Shown: positions 47,278-57,880 of the stretch, piece by piece | How positions within the stretch are numbered: position 1 is the stretch's first letter | Layout: the number at the start of each line of letters is the position of its first letter | Position numbers and translations under genes: made by a program | Origin: Pseudomonas cremoricolorata | GTDB taxonomy: Bacteria > Pseudomonadota > Gammaproteobacteria > Pseudomonadales > Pseudomonadaceae | NCBI RefSeq assembly: GCF_000759535.1 | Contig: NZ_CP009455.1 | Span: 1,922,001 to 1,986,000, forward strand | Length of the DNA stretch: 64,000 nt | Reading direction: 5' to 3' | The notes under the pieces: generated by a model | Told to the model about the DNA's origin: nothing | The model's database searches: none | The model's input: only the letters and a program-made list of their open reading frames with translations

Positions 47278-49221
47278 TCAGGTGCGGAAGCGTCTGACCA
47301 GCGCATCCAGCTCGTTGGAAAAACCCGCCAGTTCGTTGGAATCCTGGCGCGCCGAATGGGCCAGTTCGGCCACCCGCTGGGCATCGCCATGGATCTGGCT
47401 GATGTGCCGGTTGATGTCCTCGGCCACCTGGTGCTGCTGCTCGGCGGCGGTGGCGATCTGGGTGTTCATGTCGCGGATCACATCCACCGATTCGCGAATC
47501 TGCCCGAAGCTGTCGCGGGCCATGCCGATGCGCGTCACCGACTGCACCGACACCTCCAGGCTGGCGTGCATCTGCTCGGCCACCTCGGCGGTACGGTTGG
47601 CCAGGTTGCCGAGCAGACCGTCGATTTCCGCGGTGGAGTCGGCGGTGCGTTTGGCCAGGGCGCGCACTTCATCGGCCACCACGGCAAAGCCGCGGCCCTG
47701 TTCACCGGCGCGGGCGGCTTCGATGGCGGCGTTGAGCGCCAGCAGGTTGGTCTGCTCGGCAATCGAGCGGATGGTGCCGAGAATCGACTGAATGGCGTTG
47801 CTGTCGCGCTCCAGTTGCTGGATCGACTGCGCCGACTGCTCGATCTCCTGGCTCAGACGATCGACGCTGGTCACTGCGGCATCGATCTGCGCTTGCCCTT
47901 CGCGGGCCTGCTGCTGGCCGCTGTCGGCCGACTGCGCGGCCTGGCTGCACGAGCGCGCCACTTCGTTGGCGGTGGCGACCATTTCGTGGAAGGCGGTGGA
48001 CACCATGTCCACCGACTCACGCTGGCGCCCGGCGGCATCGGCCATGTCGTTCGACACCTGGGTCGCGGTGGCCGAGGCCTGGAGAATCTTTCCGGCCGAA
48101 CCGCTAATGTGCTGGATCAGGCTGCGGATGGCACCGAGGAACTGGTTGAACCAGCTGGCGAGCTGGGCGGTTTCGTCACGCCCCTGTACGGCCAGGTTGC
48201 GGGTCAGGTCGCCTTCGCCTTGGGCGATGTCTTCCAGGCCACGGGTCACGCCATTGATCGGGCGCACGATGACCCGCGCGAAGGCGGCCCCGACCACGGC
48301 GAACAGGGCTGCCAGCAGCACGGCGATGCCGCCGATCATCCAGCTCAGCTCGGTGGTGCTCTGCATCACCTCGTCATGCTGGATCAGGCCGATGAAGGTC
48401 CAGCCCAGTTGCTCGTCGGTGTAGACGTTGGCCATGTAGGGCACGCCATTGAGCTCGACTTCCACCAGGCCTTTGCCGGCCTTGGCCAGCTCGGCATAGC
48501 CACCTTCGAAACTCGCCAGCGGCTTGAAGTTGTGGCTGGCATCGCGCGGATCGACCAGCACGTTGCCGTTGTGCTCGACCAGCATCAGGTAGCCGCTGTC
48601 GCCGACCTTGATGTTCTTGACGATCTCGGTCAGGCCGTTCAGCGACACGTCGATATTGACCACGCCGCCAGGGTTGCCCAGCGGGTTGGTGACGCTGCGC
48701 ACGGTGCTGATCAGCACCGCATCGTCGGCGGCCCAGTAGTAGGCGTCGGTGCGCAGCACCTTGCCGGGGTTGGCCATCGCCAGTTTGTACCAGGGGCGCT
48801 CGCGCGGATCGTAGCTGGCGAGCTTCTGCCCGGCAGGCCAGCCGACGTAGCCGCCGTCGGCCAGGGCATAGGCCATGTAGGCGTAGCTGGAATGGGTGGA
48901 GCCGAGCTGGTCGAGCAGGCGCTGCACGCGTTGGTCCTGCTCGCCCAGCACGTTGGAGGCGTCGGCGGTCAGGTACTTGTTGAGGTTGCTGCCCGATTCG
49001 GTGATCAGCGGCTGCTGGGCGAGGAAATCGACGTTCTGGTCGATGGCCTTGAAGAACAACTGCATGGCATTGCCGACCTGGCGGATCTCCCGGGTGCTGC
49101 TGTCGACGAAGTCGTCCCGCGCATCTTCACGCAGGCTCAGCACGACCATCGTCGCCACCAGCGCGATCGGCAGACCGGCAATGATCGCGAAGGCCCAGGT
49201 CAGTTTTTGTTTGATATTCAT
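47278..49221 (-). CDS. dCache chemoreceptor, proximal copy of a tandem pair
   Basis: Chemoreceptor of 647 residues, the same length and architecture as the gene 124 bases downstream. The sensor domain is diverged (many changes in residues 40-120) but keeps the Y137, R142, W144, Y145 and NIDVSL aspartate of amino-acid-binding dCache domains. The cytoplasmic signalling module is nearly identical to its neighbour. The ATG at 49221 is preferred over a GTG two codons upstream. The pair arose by tandem duplication. Confidence 0.92.
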   Translation of the reverse strand: MNIKQKLTWAFAIIAGLPIALVATMVVLSLREDARDDFVDSSTREIRQVGNAMQLFFKAIDQNVDFLAQQPLITESGSNLNKYLTADASNVLGEQDQRVQRLLDQLGSTHSSYAYMAYALADGGYVGWPAGQKLASYDPRERPWYKLAMANPGKVLRTDAYYWAADDAVLISTVRSVTNPLGNPGGVVNIDVSLNGLTEIVKNIKVGDSGYLMLVEHNGNVLVDPRDASHNFKPLASFEGGYAELAKAGKGLVEVELNGVPYMANVYTDEQLGWTFIGLIQHDEVMQSTTELSWMIGGIAVLLAALFAVVGAAFARVIVRPINGVTRGLEDIAQGEGDLTRNLAVQGRDETAQLASWFNQFLGAIRSLIQHISGSAGKILQASATATQVSNDMADAAGRQRESVDMVSTAFHEMVATANEVARSCSQAAQSADSGQQQAREGQAQIDAAVTSVDRLSQEIEQSAQSIQQLERDSNAIQSILGTIRSIAEQTNLLALNAAIEAARAGEQGRGFAVVADEVRALAKRTADSTAEIDGLLGNLANRTAEVAEQMHASLEVSVQSVTRIGMARDSFGQIRESVDVIRDMNTQIATAAEQQHQVAEDINRHISQIHGDAQRVAELAHSARQDSNELAGFSNELDALVRRFRT

Positions 49222-49393
49222 CCCCACTCCAAAAGCAGATGTTCAAGACACATGACGCCCGTGTCAGGTCATCGGCAGCGGTGGGGTTTTGTGAAGGGCA
49301 GGGCGACGGATTTCGTCGCCGGCGGTCGCCCGCAGCGACGGGCCTGTCGCATTTGGCCGAAAGCGACCTGCGTCAGGGCGCAGGCCGGGTGTT

Positions 49394-49792
49394 TCAGTGG
49401 CAGCCGCCGCTGGCCAGATCCTTGAGGATCGGGCAGTCGGGACGCTCGTCGCCCTGGCAGCCGGCGACCAGTTCACCCAGGGTTTCGCGCAGGCTGACCA
49501 GCTCGGCGATGCGCAGGTCGAGGGCTTCGATGTGCTGCTGGGCCAGGGCCTTGACGTCGGCGCTGGCGCGCTGGCGGTCTTGCCAGAGGGTCAGCAGGCG
49601 CGCCACCTCATCGAGGGAAAAACCCAGGTCCCGTGAACGCTTGATGAAGGCCAGACGGTGCAGGTCGTCGGCCTGGTACAGGCGATAGCCACTGTCGCTG
49701 CGCGCCGCTGGGGCGAGCAGGCCGATGGCTTCGTAATGACGGATCATCTTCGCGCTGAGCCCGCTGCGGCGGGCGGCCTGACCGATGTTCAT
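49394..49792 (-). CDS. cueR: Cu(I)-responsive MerR-family regulator
   Basis: Copper sensor of 132 residues that activates promoters with a 19-base spacer. The N-terminal winged helix starts [21 protein letters not shown], a dimerisation helix follows, and the metal-binding loop has two Cys eight residues apart (CQGDERPDC) as in CueR. It ends in GGCH. Its ATG overlaps the copA stop (49789-49792), as in the cueA-cueR operon described in P. putida, so CueR is made from the promoter it activates. Confidence 0.95.
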   Translation of the reverse strand: MNIGQAARRSGLSAKMIRHYEAIGLLAPAARSDSGYRLYQADDLHRLAFIKRSRDLGFSLDEVARLLTLWQDRQRASADVKALAQQHIEALDLRIAELVSLRETLGELVAGCQGDERPDCPILKDLASGGCH

Positions 49793-52188
49793 GGCGTCTC
49801 CGAGTCATGCGTATCGGGCTTCCAGGTTTTCAGCCACAGGGCGTTGCTGACCACGCTGACGCTCGACAGCGCCATGGCGGCGCCGGCCAGCACCGGATTG
49901 AGGTAGCCCAGTGCCGCCAGGGGAATGCCCACCAGGTTGTAGATGAAGGCCCAGAACAGGTTCTGGCGGATCTTGGCGTAGGTCTTGCGGCTGATCTCCA
50001 GCGCTGCCGGCACCAGGCGCGGGTCGCCGCGCATCAGGGTGATGCCGGCTGCCTGCATCGCCACATCGGTGCCGCCGCCCATGGCGATGCCGATGTCTGC
50101 CGCGGCCAGCGCCGGGGCATCGTTGATGCCGTCACCGACCATCGCCACCACCCCGTCCAGCTTGAGCCGGGCGACGCTGGCGGCCTTGTCGGCGGGCAAC
50201 ACCTCGGCATGCACGTCGTCGATGCCCAGAGCCTCGGCCACCACCTTGGCGCTGCCGCGGTTGTCGCCGGTCAGCAGGTGGCTGCTGATGTGGCGCTGAT
50301 GCAGCGCTTCGATGGCCTGTTTGGCACCGGGCTTGAGGCTGTCGCCAAAGGCGAACAGTGCCAGCAACCGTGGCCGCTCGCCGCGCTCGATCAGCCACGA
50401 CAGCGTACGCCCCTCGGCCTCCCAGGCCTGGGCGCTGGCCGCCAGTTCACCGGGTTCGAGCCCGCTCTCATCAAGCAGGCGGCGGTTGCCAAGGGCCAGT
50501 TGCCGACCTTCGACAGCGCCTGCGATACCTCGCCCGGTCAGCGCCTGGCTGGCGTCCACGGCGGGCACTTGCAGGTGTTGTTCTGCGCACTGGTCGAGCA
50601 CCGCCTTGGCCAGCGGGTGTTCACTGCCGCGCTGCAGGGCACCGGCCAGGCGCAGGGCGTCGGCAGGGTCGGCGTCGAGGGTCTGGCTGTGGACGATGCG
50701 TGGGGTGCCCGAGGTCAGTGTGCCGGTCTTGTCGAACACCACGCGGTTGACCGCGTGGGCACGTTCCAGCGCCTCGGCGTCCTTGATCAGGATGCCGTGG
50801 CGGGCGGCAACACCGGTGCCGGCCATGATCGCGGCAGGTGTCGCCAGGCCCAGCGCGCAAGGGCAGGCGATCACCAGCACCGAGACCGCGTTGATCAACG
50901 CCGTTTCCAGGGGCACGCCGCTGAACCACCAGCCGAGCAGGGTGGCCAGTGCCAGCAGCAGCACCGCCGGGACGAACACCTGGCTGACGCGGTCGACCAG
51001 CTTCTGGATCGGCGCCTTGGCGGCCTGCGCGTCTTCCACCAGACGAATGATGCGCGCCAGCACGGTTTCGGTGCCCAGCGCTTCAGTGCGCACCAGCAGC
51101 CGTCCCTCACCATTGATGGCGCCACCGGTCACCCGGTCGCCCGGCTGCTTGGCCACCGGCAGGCTTTCGCCGCTAATCAACGCTTCATCAGCATGGCTGT
51201 GGCCGTCGATGATTTCGCCGTCGACCGGGAAGCGCTCACCGGGTTTGACCAGCACCTGGTCACCCAGGCGCAGTTGGCTGATGGCGACGTCTTGCTCAAT
51301 ACCCTCGACCACCCGCAGGGCGCGCTCGGGGCGCAGCGCTTCGAGCGCGCGGATGGCGCTGGCGGTCTGGCGTTTGGCGCGGCTTTCCAGGTACTTGCCC
51401 AGCAGCACCAGGGCGATGACCACGGCGCTGGCCTCGAAATACAGGTGGGGCTCTACACCCGCTTCGGCACTGGCCCACTGATACAGGCTCAGGCCGTAGC
51501 CGGCGCTGGTGCCCAGCGCCACCAGCAGGTCCATATTGCCCGCGCCGGCACGCACGGCTTTCCAGGCCGCCACGTAGAAGCGCGCACCGAGAATGAACTG
51601 CACCGGGGTGGCCAGCAGAAATTGCGCCCAGGCCGGCAGCATCCAGTGCAGGCCGAATGGTTGTCCCAGCATCGGCAGCACCAGCGGCAGTGCCAGCAGC
51701 AGCGCCGCCCCTACGGCCAGGCGTTCATTGCGCAGGCGCCGTTGTGCCTGCTCGGCGTCATCTCCGCGGGCCTGCGGCAGGCTGGCGCTGTAGCCGGCGG
51801 TGTCGACCGCGGCGAGCAAGGCGGCATCGTCGACGCTGGCCAGCACCTGCAGGTGGGCGCGCTCGCTGGCAAGGTTCACGCTGACCTGCTGCACGCCAGG
51901 TTGTTTGGCCAACGCTCGCTCGACGCGGCCTGCGCACGAGGCGCAGGTCATGCCGCCGATCTGCAGTTCGAGGCTGCGCGTCGGCACCTCGTAGCCGGCC
52001 GTACGCACCGCGTCGAGCAGTGCCGGCAGGCTGCCAGCGGGCGCACTCAGCCGCGCCTGTTCCGTGGCCAGGTTGACGCTGACGCCCTGGGCGCCGGCAA
52101 CCTTGCCCAGTGCGCGCTCGACTCGCCCGGCGCAGCTGGCGCAGGTCATGCCGACGATAGGTAATTGATAGGTGGTGAATGCGGACAT
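49789..52188 (-). CDS. copA: Cu(I)-exporting P-type ATPase (CopA/CueA)
   Basis: Pumps Cu(I) from the cytosol to the periplasm; 799 residues. Two N-terminal heavy-metal domains each carry GMTCASC. Membrane helices follow, with the CPC ion-binding motif at 442-444. The phosphorylated D486 lies in DKTGTLT, the HPLAKAV nucleotide-binding motif is present, and [10 protein letters not shown] forms the hinge. GGGAG stands seven bases before the ATG. A CueR operator lies 34 bases upstream. In P. putida this gene is called cueA. Confidence 0.97.
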   Translation of the reverse strand: MSAFTTYQLPIVGMTCASCAGRVERALGKVAGAQGVSVNLATEQARLSAPAGSLPALLDAVRTAGYEVPTRSLELQIGGMTCASCAGRVERALAKQPGVQQVSVNLASERAHLQVLASVDDAALLAAVDTAGYSASLPQARGDDAEQAQRRLRNERLAVGAALLLALPLVLPMLGQPFGLHWMLPAWAQFLLATPVQFILGARFYVAAWKAVRAGAGNMDLLVALGTSAGYGLSLYQWASAEAGVEPHLYFEASAVVIALVLLGKYLESRAKRQTASAIRALEALRPERALRVVEGIEQDVAISQLRLGDQVLVKPGERFPVDGEIIDGHSHADEALISGESLPVAKQPGDRVTGGAINGEGRLLVRTEALGTETVLARIIRLVEDAQAAKAPIQKLVDRVSQVFVPAVLLLALATLLGWWFSGVPLETALINAVSVLVIACPCALGLATPAAIMAGTGVAARHGILIKDAEALERAHAVNRVVFDKTGTLTSGTPRIVHSQTLDADPADALRLAGALQRGSEHPLAKAVLDQCAEQHLQVPAVDASQALTGRGIAGAVEGRQLALGNRRLLDESGLEPGELAASAQAWEAEGRTLSWLIERGERPRLLALFAFGDSLKPGAKQAIEALHQRHISSHLLTGDNRGSAKVVAEALGIDDVHAEVLPADKAASVARLKLDGVVAMVGDGINDAPALAAADIGIAMGGGTDVAMQAAGITLMRGDPRLVPAALEISRKTYAKIRQNLFWAFIYNLVGIPLAALGYLNPVLAGAAMALSSVSVVSNALWLKTWKPDTHDSETP

Positions 52189-52221
52189 GGCGCTACTCCC
52201 TGTGTCAGGCCATCAGCTTCA

Positions 52222-52245
52222 ACCTTGCCATGCGGGTAAGGTCAA
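52222..52245 (-). promoter_or_regulatory. CueR operator and promoter of copA
   Basis: Minus strand: TTGACC (-35) followed by the dyad ACCTTACCC...GGCAAGGT (52222-52242), a 19-base spacer and a weak -10. The dyad and the long spacer are the signature of CueR-activated promoters, and the sequence closely resembles the E. coli copA box. It touches the stop codon of the upstream 128-residue gene. Confidence 0.9.
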
Positions 52246-52628
52246 TAGCCCAGGCCGACACGGGTCAGGTACAGCCCGTCCTGATTCATGGCGATGCGGT
52301 ATTTATTGATCTGTCCGCTGCTCAGGGTCAGGCGTTGATTGCGCTGGTTCTCCAGGCCCGCACTGCAGCCGGCGACTTGCCCTGGCAACAAGCGCAGGCG
52401 CACATCCACGGTGCCGGGCGGCAGATTGAAACTGGTGGATTGCTCCTGGAACAGCCGGGCCGAGAGCTGATCGTTGAGGTAGATGCCGATTTCACAGTTG
52501 GTCGCCACTTCCAGACGCTCGCGGGAAATGATCAGCACGCTGTAGTCCGAAGTGCCGTCAGCGCTGGCAAAGGGCGCGGCCAGCGAGGCGCCGAGCAGCG
52601 CGAGTACGCGCAGGGCGGTGGTGATCAT
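52242..52628 (-). CDS. Small exported protein between copA and copZ
   Basis: Function unknown; 128 residues with a clear signal peptide (cleavage near ASA-DG, residue 23), then about 105 mostly polar residues. Two Cys (near 44 and 87) could form a disulfide. It shares no copper-binding motif with known Cop proteins. An AGGAGA ribosome site lies seven bases before the ATG. Its stop overlaps the CueR operator of copA. Its position inside a copper regulon suggests an envelope role in metal stress, but that is inference. Confidence 0.8.
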   Translation of the reverse strand: MITTALRVLALLGASLAAPFASADGTSDYSVLIISRERLEVATNCEIGIYLNDQLSARLFQEQSTSFNLPPGTVDVRLRLLPGQVAGCSAGLENQRNQRLTLSSGQINKYRIAMNQDGLYLTRVGLGY

Positions 52629-52712
52629 GGCAAGGTCTCCTGCTCAGAGCGGGTCGAGCGCTCAAGCTTGGCCGAGCAGCGCGCGGATTGCCAGCCCGAT
52701 TCCATCCAGCCC

Positions 52713-52743
52713 TTGACCTTGCCCTGGTGGCAAGGTTGAGACT
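52713..52743 (+). promoter_or_regulatory. CueR operator and promoter of copZ
   Basis: Plus strand: TTGACC (52713-52718), perfect dyad ACCTTGCC-CTGGT-GGCAAGGT (52716-52736), 19-base spacer and GAGACT as -10. The copZ start codon lies 33 bases further. It is better matched than the copA box. Confidence 0.93.
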
Positions 52744-52775
52744 GCACACCCTCCACCGAGACGAGGTAGCTCCCG

Positions 52776-52973
52776 ATGCAAGTATTCAACGTGCAAGGCA
52801 TGACCTGCGGCCACTGCGTCAAGGCCGTCACCCGCGCCGTTCAGGCGCAGGATGCAGCGGCGCAGGTCGAAGTCGACCTGGCTGGCAAGCAGGTCAAGGT
52901 GCAGAGTCAACTGAGCGCCGAGCAACTGCTCGAGGCCATTCGCGAGGAAGGCTACCAGGCCGAGAGCGCCTGA
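52776..52973 (+). CDS. copZ: Copper chaperone CopZ
   Basis: Cytosolic Cu(I) chaperone of 65 residues with a single heavy-metal domain. The copper site is GMTCGHC near residues 8-14. It should hand copper to CopA and CueR. It has its own CueR promoter and is divergent from the 128-residue exported protein gene. Confidence 0.95.
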   Translation: MQVFNVQGMTCGHCVKAVTRAVQAQDAAAQVEVDLAGKQVKVQSQLSAEQLLEAIREEGYQAESA

Positions 52974-53063
52974 CACCGAGGGACGAGCGGGGGGCAGTTT
53001 TTCCCCCTGCTGGCCGCGGGACGCGTAGAATGCGGCACTTGCTTAGCTTGCTACGGATTCCCG

Positions 53064-54239
53064 ATGAACCTGCGAATGGTCCTCATCCTGGGCGCACTGA
53101 GTGCGTTCGGGCCTTTGGCGATTGATTTCTACTTGCCGGCCTTCCCGGCCATGGCTCAGGCGTTCGCCACCGACGAGCCCCACGTGCAGACCACCCTGGC
53201 GGCCTACTTCCTGGGGCTGGCCATCGGTCAACTGGCCTACGGGCCGGTGGCAGACCGTTTTGGCCGACGCTTGCCCCTGTTGTTCGGCGTCGGCCTGTTC
53301 ACGCTTGCCTCGCTGGCCTGCGCCTATGCGCCGAACCTCGACACGCTGATCGCGGCGCGCTTCGTCCAGGCCCTCGGTGGCTGCGCGGGCATGGTGCTGT
53401 CACGGGCCATCGTCAGCGACCGCTGCGACGCCGTGCAGTCGGCCAAGGTCTTCTCGCAGTTGATGCTGGTCATGGGGCTGGCGCCGATTCTGGCGCCGAT
53501 GCTCGGAGGCCTGCTGGTCAACAGCGTGGGCTGGCAGTCGATCTTCCTTGTGCTCGCGTTGTTCAGCGCCAGTTGCCTGCTGGCGGTGACGCTGGGTCTG
53601 CCGGAAAGCCTGCCGGCGCACATTGCCCGTGCGCCGCTGTCCGGTGCCGGTGGGCAATACCTGCGTCTGTTGCGCGACCGCGTGTTCATCGGCCATGCCT
53701 TGACCGGCGGCGTCGCCATCGCTGGCATGTTCGCCTACATCGCCGGCTCACCGTACGTGTTCATTCGTCTCTATGGCGTGCCGGCCGAGCATTACGGCTG
53801 GTTGTTCGGCATCAATGCGGCAGGCTTCATTCTGGTTGCTCAGGTCAACGCCCGCTTGCTGACCAGGCGCGGTCCGGCCGTGTTACTGGGCAAGGCGGTG
53901 TGGGTATACCTGGTCAGTGGCGCAGTGTTGCTGGCGATAACCGCGTTGCGACCAGTGCAGCTATGGCCGTTGCTGGTGCCATTGTTCGTGTGCATTTCCA
54001 GCCTGGGTTGCATTGCCCCCAATGCCTCGGCTCTGGCCATGGCGGGCAAGGGCGGCCGCGCCGGCAGTGCCTCGGCGCTGATGGGTAGCCTGCAATTCAG
54101 TGTCGCCGCAGGCGCCGCGGCGTTGGTAGGGGTGTTGGCCGATGGCAGCGCGGTGCCGATGACGTTGGTGATCAGCCTTTGCGGGGTGCTGGTGGTGACG
54201 ATCGCCCTGTGTACCCGGCGCTGGCAGGCGCTCGCCTGA
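53064..54239 (+). CDS. Bcr/CflA family MFS efflux transporter
   Basis: Drug:proton antiporter of 391 residues with twelve helices. The N terminus (ILGALSAFGPLAIDFYLPAFP) is typical of the Bcr/CflA group, and motif A is seen as GPVADRFGRRLPL. Members export bicyclomycin, sulfonamides or chloramphenicol-like compounds; the substrate here is unknown. It follows copZ by 90 bases but has no CueR site of its own. Confidence 0.92.
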   Translation: MNLRMVLILGALSAFGPLAIDFYLPAFPAMAQAFATDEPHVQTTLAAYFLGLAIGQLAYGPVADRFGRRLPLLFGVGLFTLASLACAYAPNLDTLIAARFVQALGGCAGMVLSRAIVSDRCDAVQSAKVFSQLMLVMGLAPILAPMLGGLLVNSVGWQSIFLVLALFSASCLLAVTLGLPESLPAHIARAPLSGAGGQYLRLLRDRVFIGHALTGGVAIAGMFAYIAGSPYVFIRLYGVPAEHYGWLFGINAAGFILVAQVNARLLTRRGPAVLLGKAVWVYLVSGAVLLAITALRPVQLWPLLVPLFVCISSLGCIAPNASALAMAGKGGRAGSASALMGSLQFSVAAGAAALVGVLADGSAVPMTLVISLCGVLVVTIALCTRRWQALA

Positions 54240-54599
54240 GCAGGGCCAAATTGCGTTGTCGCAGAGTCTCTTTTTTCTGCAATACCTGTGGAAGCAGGGT
54301 GTCGGCTTAATCGCATGTTTTTCAACGCGACACGGCTGTCATCTGCGCTCCAAGGGCTATAGCGCAGGCCCTAAGGCGCAATTGGGCCTTTATTGACTGA
54401 GGAGAAGCTTCCTCATTGGGTGCCATGACCCTCTGTACTTTCTCTGGTGAACGCCGCTGAACACCCCGTAGTCGTCGACCCGCCGCGGCTTATACTCGCC
54501 CTGGCAGGTCGCCCGGGCGGCCTCGGCGACCGCTGCGGTGTGGCCCTCAGCGCGCTAACGCCCGGCTCAGGACATCACCTCGAAGGGAGTAGCGCAGAC
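54240..54599. other. 360-base gene-free region with three hairpins
   Basis: No credible gene. Three consecutive small hairpins lie at 54353-54372 (AGGGC/GCCCT), 54373-54390 (AAGGC/GCCTT) and 54398-54415 (TGAGGA/TCCTCA). They could form a leader or a small RNA, or terminate the transporter transcript. An open frame from 54447 leads into the ArsR-like gene but shows no protein-like composition, so the start was set at 54600. Confidence 0.5.
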
Positions 54600-55316
54600 A
54601 TGCAAGCAGTGAGCAGCATCAGCCGTATCGCCAGCCTCATGGCAGACCCCAAGCGCAGCGCCATGCTTTGGGCGCTGATCGACGGCACTCCACGACCTAC
54701 CGCCGAACTGGCAATGATGGCCGGGCTGACCTGTTCCTCGGCCTGCGCGCATCTGTCGTTGTTGTCTTCCGCGGGGTTGTTGCGTCTGGAGTCCCGAGGC
54801 CGAACCCGCTACTTCCGTCTTGCCACGCCAGAGGTGGCGGCGGCCGTCGAGGCACTGGCGACCCTGGTGATGGAGGCCGGCGAGGCAAGACGCGGCGGCT
54901 CGCCGGCGCCTCTGCAGATTCCGCTGGCGATGCGCCGCGCGCGCCGCTGTGGCGATCACCTGGGCGGTGAGCTGGCGGCCGAGCTGTTCCAGCGACTGGT
55001 AGACGCAGGCTGGCTTTCTCGGCGCGGCGAGCAATTGCTGGTCAGTGGCCAGGGGCGTCTGGAGCTGGAGCATCTTGGCGTGTACATCGATGCCCTGGCA
55101 CCCCATGCGCACCGTGGCGGGGTGATCTGCCGCTGCAGTCAGTGGAGCGATCAAGGACCGCACCTGGGCGGGGTGCTCGGGCAGGCCTTGTTCAAACTGT
55201 TCATGCAATCGGGGTGGATGCTCGACCAGGAAGGCGGGCGGGCCCTGCAAACCACTGCACTGGGTATCCAGCAAATCAATGGCATCGCCCGGGTCAGCAC
55301 CTTGCAGGTGGGTTAG
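54600..55316 (+). CDS. ArsR-like winged-helix regulator
   Basis: Transcriptional regulator of 238 residues. The N-terminal ~90 residues form an ArsR-type winged helix (IASLMADPKRSAMLWALIDG, then AMMAGLTCSSACAHLSLL as recognition helices). The C-terminal part is about twice as long as in simple ArsR proteins and contains a CRC pair near residue 180. Whether it binds metal is unclear, because the usual CxC in the DNA-binding helix is absent. A GAAGGGAG ribosome site lies ten bases before the ATG. Targets are unknown. Confidence 0.82.
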   Translation: MQAVSSISRIASLMADPKRSAMLWALIDGTPRPTAELAMMAGLTCSSACAHLSLLSSAGLLRLESRGRTRYFRLATPEVAAAVEALATLVMEAGEARRGGSPAPLQIPLAMRRARRCGDHLGGELAAELFQRLVDAGWLSRRGEQLLVSGQGRLELEHLGVYIDALAPHAHRGGVICRCSQWSDQGPHLGGVLGQALFKLFMQSGWMLDQEGGRALQTTALGIQQINGIARVSTLQVG

Positions 55317-55339
55317 CCGGGCGAAGACTTCGCACAGGT

Positions 55340-56323
<984 letters not shown>

Positions 56324-56404
56324 CTACTGGAATTTGTTCCGTATGCCCGGCCTGCGTCCCTTGGGCGCGGTCCGTTCGTCCAAGGGATGCATGTCCGAGC
56401 TCCT

Positions 56405-57760
56405 TCAGCCGGCGATGAGCCGCGCCGCAGCCTGGCGGTGATCGGCGATCAGACCTTGCACATCCAGGCCTTCGATCTGCCCATCGATGACACGCCACTG
56501 CCCGCCGATCATCACCCGATCAGCGCGATCGGCGGCGCACAACAGCAAGGCGGCCAAGGGATCATGACTGCCGGAAAAACGCAGCTCATCCAAGCGGAAC
56601 AGCGCAAGATCCGCCTGTTTGCCGACTTCAAGCCTGCCGATGTCGTCGCGTCCCAGCAGCTGTGCCGAACCGCGGGTCGCCCAGCCCAGTACGCGGTGCG
56701 GGGTGATCTGCTCGGCGCCGTAGCGCAGGCGTTGCAGATACAGCGCCTGACGCGCCTCCAGCAACAGGTTGGAGGCATCGTTCGATGCCGAACCGTCGAC
56801 TCCCAGTCCCAACGGCGCGCCTGCCTGTTCCAGCTCCAGGCTCGGGCAGATGCCCGACGCCAGGCGCATGTTCGATGTCGGACAGTGGCAGATGCCCGTA
56901 CCGGCCGCACCCAGGCGAGTGATCTCTTGCTCGTTGAAGTGAATGCCATGGGCCAGCCAGGTGCGAGGGCCGAGCCAGCCGACGCTGTCGAGGTAGTCGA
57001 CCGTGCGCAGGGCGAAGCGACGCAGGCAGAACGCCTCTTCGTCGAGGGTTTCGGCCAGATGGGTATGCAGCCGCACGTCCAGTGACGCGGCCAGTTCGGC
57101 GCTGGCGCGCATGATCTCGCTGGTGACCGAGAACGGCGAGCAGGGCGCCAGGGCGATCTGCACTTGAGCCCCGGCGCCACGTTCATGGTAACGCTGCACC
57201 AGGCGCTGGCTGTCGGCGAGAATGACCTCGCCCCGCTGCACGGTCTGCTGCGGCGGTAGGCCACCCTCGGCTTGCCCCAGGCTCATCGAACCCCGGGTGA
57301 GCATCGCGCGCATGCCCAGCTCGCGCACCACCTCGACCTGTACATCGATGGCCTCGTCCAGGCCCTGGGGAAACAGGTAGTGGTGATCGGCTGCGGTGGT
57401 GCAGCCCGACAGCAGCAATTCAGCCATAGCCACCCGGCTGGCCAGGGCCAGTTGCTCGGCTGTCAGCCTGGCCCACACCGGATACAGGGTGGTGAGCCAG
57501 GGAAACAGCGGCTGATTGACCACCGGCGCCCAGGCGCGGGTGAGGGTCTGGTAGAAGTGATGATGGGTATTGATCAGGCCGGGTAGAACGACATGCTCAC
57601 GGGCGTCGAACACGTGTTGGCAGGGGGTCGAGGGCTGTTGGCCCAGGGCCAGGCATTCGCTGATCAAGCCATCTTCGATGACCAGCCCGCCGCGGGCATC
57701 GATGTCGTTGGCGGTGAAGATGGCGAGCGGGGATTTCAACCAGGTACGGATCGCAGGCAT
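56405..57760 (-). CDS. 8-oxoguanine deaminase
   Basis: Amidohydrolase of 451 residues that converts 8-oxoguanine to urate, a salvage step for oxidised purines. Metal-binding HHHFYQT follows LPGLINT; THLAE, AHGIHF and LGVDGSASND supply the remaining ligands. It resembles P. aeruginosa PA0142, whose activity is established. A GAGGAG ribosome site lies eight bases before the ATG. Together with the adenine deaminase it makes a purine-base salvage pair. Confidence 0.88.
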   Translation of the reverse strand: MPAIRTWLKSPLAIFTANDIDARGGLVIEDGLISECLALGQQPSTPCQHVFDAREHVVLPGLINTHHHFYQTLTRAWAPVVNQPLFPWLTTLYPVWARLTAEQLALASRVAMAELLLSGCTTAADHHYLFPQGLDEAIDVQVEVVRELGMRAMLTRGSMSLGQAEGGLPPQQTVQRGEVILADSQRLVQRYHERGAGAQVQIALAPCSPFSVTSEIMRASAELAASLDVRLHTHLAETLDEEAFCLRRFALRTVDYLDSVGWLGPRTWLAHGIHFNEQEITRLGAAGTGICHCPTSNMRLASGICPSLELEQAGAPLGLGVDGSASNDASNLLLEARQALYLQRLRYGAEQITPHRVLGWATRGSAQLLGRDDIGRLEVGKQADLALFRLDELRFSGSHDPLAALLLCAADRADRVMIGGQWRVIDGQIEGLDVQGLIADHRQAAARLIAG

Positions 57761-57880
57761 GGCGCCGGCTCCTCTGAAAGTGGGTTCAGGTAAGCCAGCT
57801 CAGTGTTGCCCTGTCTGCTGATCCAGGTCCGCCGCGGGGGCGGGGCGCCAAGTCTAGCGCCGCCCCACGCGGGGTTCAAT

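Noticed and set aside
54447..54599. N-terminal extension of the ArsR-like protein
   Set aside because: Composition is unlike a protein domain, and a GAAGGGAG site precedes the ATG at 54600.
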